Positions 1 through 7,196 of a DNA stretch of 25,020 bases are shown here, piece by piece. The translations under genes and the position numbers were made by a program. The notes beneath the pieces are model-generated. The model worked only from the letters and a program-made list of their open reading frames with translations, was not told where the DNA came from and did not search any database. Source of the DNA: DASXIW01 sp036497785 (GTDB lineage: Bacteria > Pseudomonadota > Alphaproteobacteria > Acetobacterales > Acetobacteraceae); NCBI GenBank assembly GCA_036497785.1, contig DASXIW010000287.1:1-25020 (forward strand), written 5' to 3'. Every line of letters begins with the position of its first letter. Position 1 is the first letter of the stretch.

Positions 1-630
1 CAGATCGAGGAGACCGCCGACCAGATTCTCCAGGTCGACGGACCGTTCTGCTATCTGACCTCCACCGACGCCTATGACGCAGCCCTGACCGCCGCCTTCG
101 AGGAGGCGGCCGAACAAGCCGGCAACGAGCGCGCCGGCCTACGCGCGAATGCCGAGCAGGTGCTGGGGATCATGGCGGCGCGCAAGCGCATGCACGCCGT
201 GCGCCGGCCCGGCATCATCGCCATGCTGCCGGTGACACGCATGCGGCAATTCCTGCAGGACGGGGTTGCCGGCTCGATCGCGCTCTCGGAGCGAACGCGG
301 CGCATTTGCCGCCAGGTCGCCGCCGCCGAGTTGCAGCACATCGCGGACATGATGGAAACCGAGCCGATGGGGCTGCAATTCGGCCTGCTGACGAACAACG
401 AGCCGAGTGCCAGCTTTAAGATATTGCGCGCGCGCGACCGCGCGACACTGGCGGTCAATCCCTTCCGCCCGGACACGCCGCCGCCCGCCGCGACCGGCGT
501 TGCCATGATCACCGGCGCGGACGAGGCCATCGTCGCCCATCAGCGCGTGGCGGAGAGCCAGTGGCGTGAGGCCGTGAAAGGTGCCGCCGGCGCCGCGCTG
601 GTGCGCGAGATGCTGGCTGCCCAGAACTGA
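1..630 (+). CDS. C-terminal part of an unidentified protein, possibly a transcriptional regulator
   Basis: The frame is open from the first base of the window and stops at 628-630, so the N-terminus lies outside; 209 residues are visible. The visible part is soluble, with no membrane segment, and looks largely helical at first (an Ala/Glu/Arg-rich stretch at about residues 25-60). A mixed domain with the segments MGLQFGLLTNNEP and LAVNPFRP follows. The sequence resembles, from memory only, the C-terminal effector halves of some Acetobacteraceae helix-turn-helix proteins, but no DNA-binding domain is in view. The function is therefore unassigned. The gene is convergent with the MucR-type gene, with 134 bases between the two stops. 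That the frame is coding is well supported by its length to the edge and by its codon pattern. Confidence 0.6.
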   Translation, partial: QIEETADQILQVDGPFCYLTSTDAYDAALTAAFEEAAEQAGNERAGLRANAEQVLGIMAARKRMHAVRRPGIIAMLPVTRMRQFLQDGVAGSIALSERTRRICRQVAAAELQHIADMMETEPMGLQFGLLTNNEPSASFKILRARDRATLAVNPFRPDTPPPAATGVAMITGADEAIVAHQRVAESQWREAVKGAAGAALVREMLAAQN

Positions 631-707
631 CCCGGGCTGCAAGCGTCCGACTGAATCGACCCAGCTACAAATACCCAGACTATATAAAACAATCGTTTAG
701 AACATGA

Positions 708-729
708 CCGGTGCGCCGATCGGCACCGG
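708..729 (-). terminator. Weak hairpin downstream of the MucR-type gene
   Basis: CCGGTGC (708-714) and GCACCGG (723-729) form a perfect 7-bp inverted repeat with an 8-base loop, 35 bases beyond the stop of the leftward gene. Reading leftward, a T-rich stretch follows only after about 10 bases. It is therefore an imperfect rho-independent terminator at best, and could be fortuitous in GC-rich DNA. Confidence 0.25.
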
Positions 730-764
730 CCATGCTCCGCGCGCGCAACAACACGCTTGCCGGC

Positions 765-1232
765 TTACGCTTTCGCCTTCGCGGCCCTGCGCGGACGCCC
801 GGGCGCTTTCGCGGCGGGCTTGGCTTCGGCCACTGAGGGCTTGCGGCCGAGACCGATCTTCTTTGCCAGCGACGACCGATGCTCGGCATAGTTCGGAGCG
901 ACCATCGGGTAGCTGGGCGGAAGTTCCCACCGCGCGCGATACTGGTCCGGCGTCATGTCATAGGCGGTCTTCAGATGCCGCTTCAGCATCTTCAACTTCT
1001 TTCCGTCTTCAAGACAGATAATGTAGTCCGGGAATACCGAGCGCTTCACTGGCACCGCAGGCTGGCGCTTTTCTTGCTGCACCGGCTCAACACCGGTCCC
1101 GGTCAGAGTCTTGTAGACGGATAAGATAAGTGCGGGCAGCGCCTCAGCTTGAATCGAGTTGTTGGACACATGGGCCGAGACAATCTGGGCCGTCAGGCTG
1201 AGAATGTGGCTGTTGGGTTGATCTTCGTTCAT
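765..1232 (-). CDS. Ros/MucR-family transcriptional regulator with degenerate zinc finger
   Basis: A 155-residue protein of the Ros/MucR family, which are global regulators of surface polysaccharide, motility and cell-cycle genes in Alphaproteobacteria. The N-terminal helix LTAQIVSAHVSNN (residues 13-25) matches the family's oligomerisation region, and the core FPDYIICLEDGKKLKMLKRH (67-86) with MTPDQYRARW (93-102) is diagnostic. The usual Cys-x2-Cys finger is altered. C73 and H86 are kept, but the second Cys is D76 and the terminal His pair is A90-Y91. A Lys/Ala/Pro-rich tail with an AT-hook-like GRPRR (145-149) ends the protein. ATG 1232 was preferred because a GGGA lies just upstream and family members begin similarly; GTG 1250 in the same frame is the alternative. 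Confidence 0.9.
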   Translation of the reverse strand: MNEDQPNSHILSLTAQIVSAHVSNNSIQAEALPALILSVYKTLTGTGVEPVQQEKRQPAVPVKRSVFPDYIICLEDGKKLKMLKRHLKTAYDMTPDQYRARWELPPSYPMVAPNYAEHRSSLAKKIGLGRKPSVAEAKPAAKAPGRPRRAAKAKA

Positions 1233-1635
1233 TGGTCCCGCTTGAATCACGTTAGGAATCTATATTGAACAATATTTCGCCAAAAATCCAGATGATAATC
1301 ATGAGGCGACACACTTCGCTCGGGCACCGTTCGGCAACCCCGCTTTAACTACTCGGCAGATATATTTTTCGCCGGAATACCATTCATTTTCTATATAAAA
1401 ATACAATTGAATAATCATTCAATAACACCAATAGATACAGCCCAAAAACGTGACGGCATCAAGACGTTTCATTTCCATTAATTACTTAGCTGTTCTATAT
1501 ATTATTCTGGTTCTTCAGTATTTTTCCCCTTCCCACCGCAACTCTCTCACATTTTCGGATCAGCACCGGCGGCGTGGTTCCCAAGCCCCGGCGACCCGCA
1601 AGATGCTTTCGGGTCCGGCAGACCGGCGGCCGCCG
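1233..1635. other. AT-rich gene-free region upstream of the MucR-type gene
   Basis: About 400 bases without a supported gene, between the MucR-type start and the stop of the leftward MFS gene. Composition falls sharply to AT-rich at about 1250-1560 compared with the flanks. It must contain the promoter of the MucR-type gene. A perfect inverted repeat ATATTG-AA-CAATAT lies at 1262-1275. The start of a long rightward frame here (from 1450) is the antisense of the MFS gene and is not believed. Ros/MucR proteins are known to bind AT-rich DNA and to autoregulate, which fits, but no specific site is proven. Confidence 0.6.
1262..1275. promoter_or_regulatory. Inverted repeat in the MucR-type gene promoter
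   Basis: ATATTG-AA-CAATAT is a perfect 6-bp-arm palindrome ending 30 bases before the chosen start. On the minus strand the adjoining TATAGA could act as a -10 element. This position suits autorepression, but the assignment rests on position and symmetry only. Confidence 0.35.
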
Positions 1636-3081
1636 TCAGGTCGCCGGCGACGAGCGTGGGCGATGGCCGCTGACCTGCATGCCATCGGTCGGCGTCAGAG
1701 CCAGGAACCCAGGCATGCCCAGCACCGCGATCACCGCCACGGCCAGGAAAACACGATGGAAATCGGCAACGCTCAACGCGTCCGGGCCCGCCATCATTCC
1801 AAGCAGCGTGGCACTGACAGAAATACCGAAGCCCATCGAAAGTTGTTGCACCACACTACCCAGGCTAGTCGCCCGGCTGAGCACGGCGGGGGAAATATCG
1901 GCATAGGTAAGGGTCTGAAGCGCATTGAATTGTACGTTACGAAACATGCCGAATATCAATACCAGACCCAGCAGCACGATATGCGGGGTCGCACCCGTCA
2001 CCAGGGCAAAACTGGCCAGGCCGGCGCCGGCCAGCAGCACATTCACCCGCAGCAGCCGCGCATAGCCCAACCAGCGCAGCATGCGCACACTCACCGGACG
2101 GATTACCAGCGTGGACAGGGCCGAGACGAAAGTGATCGATCCGGATTGCATCGGGCTGAGGCCGAACCCCACCTGCAACATCAACGGCAGCAGGAACGAG
2201 ACAGAGTTGAGCCCCACCCGGCTGAGCGAGCCAGAGGTGAGCGAGATCCGGAACGTGCGCACCCGCAGCAGCGACAGATCCAGCACCGCGTTGGCATGGT
2301 GCTTCGCATAAAACCCATAGAACAGCGCCAGCAGACCGCCCACCGCGAAGCTGCCGCCCACGACCAGCCCGGGCACCAGCGGCCGGCCAAGATTCTCGAT
2401 GCCGAATTCCAGAAGTGCGAGGCACAGGCCCGAGATGAAGAAACCCAGCCAGTCGAAACGCTGGCCGGGCACTTGGCCAATATCCGGCACGAATTGCCAC
2501 GCCAGCGCCATGCCGGTCAGCCCGAACGGGATATTCACATAAAATATCCAGCGCCAGGACGCATAAGTAGTAATCACGCCACCGGCCAGCGGCCCGATCA
2601 CCGGCCCCAGCACGGCCGGGATGACAACATAGGTCATGGCGTTGACCAGTTCGTGGCGCGGGAAGCTGCGCAGCAGGATCAGCCGGCCGACCGGCGTCAG
2701 CATCGCGCCGCCGAAACCCTGCACGATCCGGCTGAGAATCAGCGTCCGCAGATCGATCGCAGCCCCGCAGGTAATGGAGCCGAGAGTAAAGATCGCAATA
2801 GCAGCAACGAAGGTGCGGCGCATGCCGAAGCGATCCGCCACCCAGCCGCTGACCGGGATGAACACGGCCAGGCAAAGTATATAGCTGGTCAGTGCCAGGT
2901 TCAGCCGCAGCGGGGTCTCGTGCAGCCCGATGGCGATGTCCGGGATGGCGGTGGTGATGATTGTCGAGTCGAGCTGCTCAAGGAAAAAAGCAAAGGCGAC
3001 CACCAAAGGTATGAGCAGGCGAAGATGCGGCTGAAGCGCGATCGGAAGAGGCGCATCGGTGGGATCGCTGCTCGGCTCCAT
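1636..3081 (-). CDS. DHA2-family MFS multidrug efflux transporter
   Basis: A 481-residue inner-membrane drug/proton antiporter of the EmrB/QacA (DHA2, 14-TMS) type. The N-terminal soluble segment is about 22 residues. TM1 contains FLEQLDSTIITTAIPDI, the DHA2 'motif D' region with its membrane Asp. Motif A appears as GWVADRFGMRRTF after TM2. Motif C (GPVIGPLAGGVITTYASWRW) ends with the WRWIFYVNIPFG signature. Hydrophobic segments continue to the C-terminus, and length is normal for the family. The start ATG 3081 has an AGGAG six bases upstream. The SDR gene is divergent, with 167 bases between starts. A putative eight-codon leader ORF ends inside this gene's ribosome-binding site. The substrate cannot be told from sequence. 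Confidence 0.93.
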   Translation of the reverse strand: MEPSSDPTDAPLPIALQPHLRLLIPLVVAFAFFLEQLDSTIITTAIPDIAIGLHETPLRLNLALTSYILCLAVFIPVSGWVADRFGMRRTFVAAIAIFTLGSITCGAAIDLRTLILSRIVQGFGGAMLTPVGRLILLRSFPRHELVNAMTYVVIPAVLGPVIGPLAGGVITTYASWRWIFYVNIPFGLTGMALAWQFVPDIGQVPGQRFDWLGFFISGLCLALLEFGIENLGRPLVPGLVVGGSFAVGGLLALFYGFYAKHHANAVLDLSLLRVRTFRISLTSGSLSRVGLNSVSFLLPLMLQVGFGLSPMQSGSITFVSALSTLVIRPVSVRMLRWLGYARLLRVNVLLAGAGLASFALVTGATPHIVLLGLVLIFGMFRNVQFNALQTLTYADISPAVLSRATSLGSVVQQLSMGFGISVSATLLGMMAGPDALSVADFHRVFLAVAVIAVLGMPGFLALTPTDGMQVSGHRPRSSPAT

Positions 3082-3090
3082 GCGATGCTC

Positions 3091-3117
3091 CTAGTCCATG
3101 CAATGCGCCCCGTCCAT
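3091..3117 (-). CDS. Putative 8-residue leader peptide ahead of the efflux gene
   Basis: ATG 3117 to TAG 3093-3091 encodes MDGAHCMD. It has its own AGGAG (3124-3128) six bases before the ATG, the same spacing as the MFS gene. Its stop codon TAG overlaps the MFS Shine-Dalgarno (AGGAG, 3088-3092). The two initiation modules (CTAGGAGC, six-base spacer ending GC, ATGGA) are similar and lie exactly 36 bases apart in the same frame, so the leader could be a tandem duplication or a true regulatory leader. What is seen is a good SD and a short frame. Translation and function are inferred. Confidence 0.4.
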   Translation of the reverse strand: MDGAHCMD

Positions 3118-3186
3118 GCACCGCTCCTAGCAGAACTCGCGCCGAAGCAGTGACGAAGGCAGCACCCGGGCAGCCCGGCGCAAACG

Positions 3187-3204
3187 CATGGTTGACCGAC
3201 CATG
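3187..3204. promoter_or_regulatory. Inverted repeat operator candidate between MFS and SDR genes
   Basis: CATGGT-TGACCG-ACCATG is a perfect 6-bp-arm inverted repeat in the middle of the divergent intergenic region. It overlaps TTGACC (3192-3197), a possible -35 hexamer for the rightward SDR gene; the matching -10 is weak (TTCAGT, 3215-3220). The size and position suit a TetR/MarR-like repressor site, but no regulator gene is adjacent in this window. Confidence 0.4.
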
Positions 3205-3224
3205 CCCCGTGGATTTCAGTAACC

Positions 3225-3239
3225 CCCTCATTCTGAGGG
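3225..3239 (+). promoter_or_regulatory. Hairpin occluding the SDR ribosome-binding site
   Basis: CCCTCA-TTC-TGAGGG forms a perfect 6-bp GC-rich stem with a three-base loop. The 3' arm plus the next base is GAGGGA (3235-3240), the Shine-Dalgarno for the SDR start ATG at 3249 (spacer 8). If folded in mRNA it would hide the SD. Whether this is regulatory is inference. Confidence 0.4.
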
Positions 3240-3248
3240 AAGAACGCG

Positions 3249-4001
3249 ATGAGTGGTAAAATAGCCTTGGTGACCGGAGCAGGCAGCGGCGTGGGACGGG
3301 CGGCGGCGCTGGCGCTGCTGGGCGCGTCCTACAATGTTGTGCTCGCGGGGCGGCGCAAGGACGCGTTGGAGGAGACGATTGGCCTCGCCGGCGCCAACGC
3401 AGTCCTGGCCCTGGCCGTGCCCACCGATGTCAGCCAGCCCGAGTCGGTCGCAGCGTTGTTCGCCGCCATCAAGCAGAAATTCGGCCGGCTGGATGTGCTG
3501 TTCAACAATGCCGGCGGCAATATTCCCGCCACCAATTTCGGCGACGTGACGTGGGAGGGATGGTCCGGCGTGGTCGCGGTGAACCTGAACGGCGCGTTTC
3601 TGTGCGCCAACGCCGCCTTCCGCATGATGCGTGACCAATCGCCGCAAGGTGGCCGTATTATCAACAACGGTTCGATTTCCGCGCACACGCCGCGCCCGGG
3701 CTCCGTGGCCTATACCGCCACCAAACATGCAATCACCGGCCTGACCAAGACGATCTCGCTGGATGGCCGCAACTTCGACATTGCCTGCGGCCAGATCGAT
3801 ATCGGCAACGCGGCGACGCCGATGACCGCGCGCATGGCCAGGGGTGTGCCCCAGGCGGATGGTTCGACGCGGGTGGAACCGACAATGAATGTTGATGTTG
3901 TCGGCCGCTCGGTACTGCACATGGCGGACCTGCCGCTGGAGGCGAACGTCATGTTCATGACCGTGATGGCAACGAAAATGCCGTTCGCCGGGCGCGGATA
4001 A
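3249..4001 (+). CDS. Short-chain dehydrogenase/reductase (classical SDR)
   Basis: A 250-residue NAD(P)-dependent cytosolic oxidoreductase. The Rossmann glycine motif TGAGSGVG is at residues 9-16, NNAGG at 86-90, and the catalytic set is S142 (IINNGSIS), Y155 and K159 in YTATK. Length is typical of classical SDRs. An Arg pair (R35-R36) after the second beta strand suggests NADP(H) preference. The start ATG is supported by GAGGGA eight bases upstream. It is divergent from the MFS exporter and shares its regulatory region, so the two may respond to the same toxic compound. The substrate is unknown. Confidence 0.92.
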   Translation: MSGKIALVTGAGSGVGRAAALALLGASYNVVLAGRRKDALEETIGLAGANAVLALAVPTDVSQPESVAALFAAIKQKFGRLDVLFNNAGGNIPATNFGDVTWEGWSGVVAVNLNGAFLCANAAFRMMRDQSPQGGRIINNGSISAHTPRPGSVAYTATKHAITGLTKTISLDGRNFDIACGQIDIGNAATPMTARMARGVPQADGSTRVEPTMNVDVVGRSVLHMADLPLEANVMFMTVMATKMPFAGRG

Positions 4002-4065
4002 CGGCATGAAGCAATGTTCATGGCTCTGGGCTTGAACTGTCCCATCCGCAAGCCATGTCGATTGC

Positions 4066-4386
4066 ATGAAAATCTACCGCACCACCTTCGACGGCAAGCC
4101 GGTCCTGGACATGACCCCGGACGGGCAGTTCCGCGATCCGCGCCCGGCACCGCTGGCGGAAAAGCTGTTCCGCGCCGCGGTCGTCGTGGCCGTGATCGGC
4201 GGCATGGTCGTGGTTGCCGCGCTCGCGCTGTGGTTCGTCCTGCTGCTGGTCCCCGTGGTGTTCGCGGCGGGGCTTCTGGCCTATGGGCTGTTCCGCTGGC
4301 GGCTGTGGCGGGCCGGCCGGCCGTTCACGCCCGGCGCCTTTCCCTGGGGGTCATTCAGCCGCCAGGGGAATCCGTTCCGCCGTTAG
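4066..4386 (+). CDS. Small two-helix membrane protein of unknown function
   Basis: A 106-residue protein not assigned to a named family. A polar N-terminal stretch of about 30 residues, ending in DPRPAPLAEKL, is followed by a long hydrophobic region (about residues 36-75) broad enough for two transmembrane helices. It ends in an Arg/Trp-rich segment (RWRLWRAGRPF) and a Gly/Phe-rich tail, so it is probably an inner-membrane protein. No strong Shine-Dalgarno is seen before the ATG. Its last 36 bases overlap the 3' end of the convergent LLM monooxygenase gene. Codon-position GC bias and a sensible membrane topology support real coding. Confidence 0.65.
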   Translation: MKIYRTTFDGKPVLDMTPDGQFRDPRPAPLAEKLFRAAVVVAVIGGMVVVAALALWFVLLLVPVVFAAGLLAYGLFRWRLWRAGRPFTPGAFPWGSFSRQGNPFRR

Positions 4387-5382
4387 GCCGAACTCGGCCG
4401 CCAGCAATTCGTAACTGCGCCGGCGTACCACGGGATCGTGCGCGGCGGTCAGCACCGCGACCTCCTCCACCCCCAGCCGAGCCGCCAATTCGCGCAATCG
4501 TGCGCCGAGCACATCCGGCGTACCGAACAGCCCGCGTTCGCGATGCCGCTCCAGCCGCGCCAGATCGGCGGGCGAATGGTGCTGGGCGGCTGCCTCCTCG
4601 GGCGAGGGCAGCGGCGCATAGATCCCCCGGTCCCGCCATAGCCGCGCCAGCGCACGGCTGCTGAACAGCCTCTCGGCCTGCTCGGCGGTTTCGGCGGCCA
4701 CCGCCCAGACGCAGATTGCCGCCTGCGGTTCGGCGTGGCGCTGGCTGGGTTTATAGGCCTGGCGATAGGTCTCCAGCGCCTCCTCCACCCCCTGCCCGTC
4801 CGTGATGAAATAGGCGAAGCAATAGGGCAGCCCGAAATGGGCGGCGACCTGGGCGCCGAAATCCGAACTGCCCAGAATCCAGACTTCCGGCACCGTGGGT
4901 CCGGCGGGTTGTGCGGCGATGTCGCGGAACGGATGCTTCTCCACCAATGGGCCGCCCGAAACCCAGGCCAGCAGGTCCCGGACATCGGAGGGAAAACGGT
5001 CGGCGGCGGTGGCCGCGTTCGGGTTCAGCGCATGGGCCGTCAGCCCGTCCGAGCCCGGGGCACGGCCCAGCCCCAGATCGATCCGGCCGGGCGCGATCGC
5101 CTCCAGCACACGAAACTGCTCGGCGACCTTCAGGGCGGAATAATGCGGCAGCATCACCCCGGCACTCCCGACGCGGATGCGCTTCGTGGTGGCGGCAATG
5201 GCGGCGATCAGCACCTCTGGCGCGCTGCCCGCGATGCTCGCGGAATTATGGTGCTCGGCCAGCCAATAGCGATGATAGCCGAGCGCATCGGCCAGCCTCG
5301 CCAATTCCAGGCTCTCGCGAATGGAGATATCGGGCGACCGGCCGGAGACGACGCCGGACTGGTCGAGCACTGACAGGCGCAT
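4351..5382 (-). CDS. LLM-class flavin-dependent oxidoreductase (MsnO8-like)
   Basis: A 343-residue bacterial-luciferase-like flavin-dependent monooxygenase. The N-terminus (MRLSVLDQSGVVSG) and the stretch YHRYWLAEHHNSASIAGSAPEV, then GSAGVMLPHYSALKVAEQF and IDLGLGRAPGSD, are typical of the MsnO8-type subgroup of the luciferase-like TIM-barrel family. These enzymes use FMNH2 or F420 supplied by a partner; the substrate cannot be predicted. The start is well placed, with GGGAGA seven bases upstream of ATG 5382. The gene lies 21 bases after the DUF445 gene on the same strand and is probably co-transcribed with it. Its 3' end overlaps the convergent small membrane protein gene. Confidence 0.9.
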   Translation of the reverse strand: MRLSVLDQSGVVSGRSPDISIRESLELARLADALGYHRYWLAEHHNSASIAGSAPEVLIAAIAATTKRIRVGSAGVMLPHYSALKVAEQFRVLEAIAPGRIDLGLGRAPGSDGLTAHALNPNAATAADRFPSDVRDLLAWVSGGPLVEKHPFRDIAAQPAGPTVPEVWILGSSDFGAQVAAHFGLPYCFAYFITDGQGVEEALETYRQAYKPSQRHAEPQAAICVWAVAAETAEQAERLFSSRALARLWRDRGIYAPLPSPEEAAAQHHSPADLARLERHRERGLFGTPDVLGARLRELAARLGVEEVAVLTAAHDPVVRRRSYELLAAEFGLTAERIPLAAE

Positions 5383-5403
5383 GCGCGTATCTCCCGGACG
5401 TGG

Positions 5404-6681
5404 TCAGAAACTCACAGTGCCGAATGTTGCACGCAGCACGGCATAGACAAGCCCACCCAGCAGAAAGCCCACCAGCGTGCCGTTGATGCGCACATATTGC
5501 AGGTCGCGGCCGACCCGCAGTTCCAGCTTCTCGGTGATCGTGGCCGCGTCCCAATTGCCGATCACGCCGGCGATGAAATCGGCCAGCTGCGCCTGTGCCG
5601 CCGGCAGCAATGCGCTGGCGATGCCGCTCGCGGCCTGTTGCAGCCGGGCGCGGGCGCCGGGATCGGTCTCAAGCAGCGTGCCGAGATTGGCCAGCGCGCC
5701 TTCCAGGAACGCCACGCTGCGGCCGTTCGGGCGCGTGGCATCGGCTTCCATCGCCAGGCGCAGGCGGGACCACACGTCCCAGAACCAGGCGCGCACCGTC
5801 TCATGCGCCACCACCTTGCGCAAAGCCACGCCGATCATGGCGGCGCGCTCCGGCTCCTCCTCAATGCGGTCGATTTCGCGCCGTATCCATTCGTCGAACG
5901 CCTCGCGCAGTTCGGAGCCGTCCGGACCCATCTTGTCCAGTTCGGCGTTGATCAGGCTGAGCACGCGCCGGGCGATGGAAGCGCCCAGCGCCCAGCCCAC
6001 CAGCCGGCCGCCCTGCTCGCGCACACGCGCGGTGATCGCCTCCTGCAACGCCTCCTCGCGGCTGGCCAGAACCGCCTTCAGCTGTCCCAGGATGAAGCCG
6101 AACACCTCCTGATGCCGGCCGCCTTCCACCAGTTGGCGCAAGGCGCGGCCGACCACCCGGCCGGCATCCGGGCCGCCCAGCAGGCGCGGGATCAGCCGGG
6201 CCGCGACGCGCCGGGCGCGCCCGTCCTCGATGGTGGCCAGCAGCTTCGGCAGCAGGGCCGCCAGCGCCTCGGCCGCCGGGCGCGCGGCCACGGGATCGGA
6301 CAGGAAGCGGCGGAATATGCCGGCAAGGTCGAGCCGCGTGAGGGTGCGGGCGACCTCCGCCTCGGTGATGACGTGGTTGGCGACGAACCGGCCGAGGGCA
6401 CGCCCAAGCCGTTCCTTCTGCGCCGGGATGATGGCGGTGTGCGGGATCGGCAGGCCCAGCGGATGGCGGAACAGCGCCGTCACCGCGAACCAGTCGGCGA
6501 TGCCGCCGACGAAGCCGGCCTTGGCGGCGGCCTGCAGCACTTCCTCGGGCGTTCCCGGCGGCAGCCAGTAACAACCCACCGTGACGACGGCCATCAGCAC
6601 CACCAGGCCGGTCGCGATGCCACGATGGCGGCGCAGGGCGCGGCGCGCCTCGATATCAGGATCTTGCGGAGCGGGGATCAT
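5404..6681 (-). CDS. DUF445 family membrane protein (YjiN-like)
   Basis: About 425 residues of the DUF445 family, whose function is unknown. The N-terminal membrane helix is GIATGLVVLMAVVTVGCYWL. The conserved family block follows (AAAKAGFVGGIADWFAVTALFRHPLGLPIPHTAIIP, key residues GGxADWFAV and FRHPLGLPIPHTAI). A long helical, Arg/Ala/Glu-rich region comes next, and a second hydrophobic segment (NGTLVGFLLGGLVYAVLR) closes the protein. The topology suggests a periplasmic or cytosolic helical body tethered at both ends. The frame stays open upstream to 6987, but that part overlaps the RidA gene and reads as low-complexity Arg. ATG 6681 (MIPAPQDP) is chosen, and ATG 6699 is possible. The start is uncertain; the family is not. 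Confidence 0.88.
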   Translation of the reverse strand: MIPAPQDPDIEARRALRRHRGIATGLVVLMAVVTVGCYWLPPGTPEEVLQAAAKAGFVGGIADWFAVTALFRHPLGLPIPHTAIIPAQKERLGRALGRFVANHVITEAEVARTLTRLDLAGIFRRFLSDPVAARPAAEALAALLPKLLATIEDGRARRVAARLIPRLLGGPDAGRVVGRALRQLVEGGRHQEVFGFILGQLKAVLASREEALQEAITARVREQGGRLVGWALGASIARRVLSLINAELDKMGPDGSELREAFDEWIRREIDRIEEEPERAAMIGVALRKVVAHETVRAWFWDVWSRLRLAMEADATRPNGRSVAFLEGALANLGTLLETDPGARARLQQAASGIASALLPAAQAQLADFIAGVIGNWDAATITEKLELRVGRDLQYVRINGTLVGFLLGGLVYAVLRATFGTVSF

Positions 6682-6809
6682 ACGGAAGCAGGCTAACATG
6701 ACCGGCGGGCAGCCGGGCAGCCCCGCGCGCAATCCTGCCGTGACGCGGGGGTGACATGAGGCCGATCCCGCGTCACTCTGCCGCCTTCGATTCGAGGAGT
6801 CCGAACCGC

Positions 6810-7163
6810 ATGCCCATTCGTCGCCTGCAACAAGAAGCCCGGCTATCTGGCGCCGTCGTGCATGGCCAGACCGTCTATCTCGCCGGACAGGTGGCCGACG
6901 ACACCAGCCTGGACGCCGAAGGCCAGACCGCCGACATACTGGCGCAGATCGATGCGCTGCTGGCCGAAGCCGGCACCGACAAGTCACGCCTGCTCAGCGT
7001 GCAGATTTTCTTGGCCGACATGGCGGATTTCGCCGCCATGAACCGCGCCTGGGATGCGTGGTTCGACCGCGCCAACCCGCCCGCCCGCGCCACTGTGCAG
7101 GCCCTGTTGGCCGGTCCGGCGTGGAAGGTGGAAATCACCGGCATCGCCGCCCTGCCCGCCTGA
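6810..7163 (+). CDS. RidA family enamine/imine deaminase
   Basis: A 117-residue YjgF/YER057c/UK114-fold protein. RidA proteins hydrolyse reactive enamine/imine intermediates such as 2-aminoacrylate that leak from PLP enzymes. R93 (in ARATV) and E108 (in KVEITG) have the 15-residue spacing of the active-site Arg and Glu of E. coli RidA. The ATG at 6810 is favoured over the upstream ATG 6756: it has GAGGAG ten bases before it and gives the normal family length. The gene starts an operon-like run, with the epimerase 33 bases downstream and then a PLP aminotransferase. That order makes a protective role for the PLP enzyme reasonable. Confidence 0.88.
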   Translation: MPIRRLQQEARLSGAVVHGQTVYLAGQVADDTSLDAEGQTADILAQIDALLAEAGTDKSRLLSVQIFLADMADFAAMNRAWDAWFDRANPPARATVQALLAGPAWKVEITGIAALPA

Positions 7164-7196
7164 CCCGCCCGCCTGAACCTGAGGGACGCTGATCCG

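Noticed and set aside
1450..3153. 567-residue rightward open frame rich in His, Gln and Arg
   Set aside because: It is antisense to the clearly recognisable MFS transporter and has low-complexity composition typical of a shadow frame in GC-rich DNA.
6682..6987. N-terminal extension of the DUF445 frame
   Set aside because: It overlaps the divergent RidA gene and encodes Arg-rich, non-family sequence; family-like sequence begins after about 6681.
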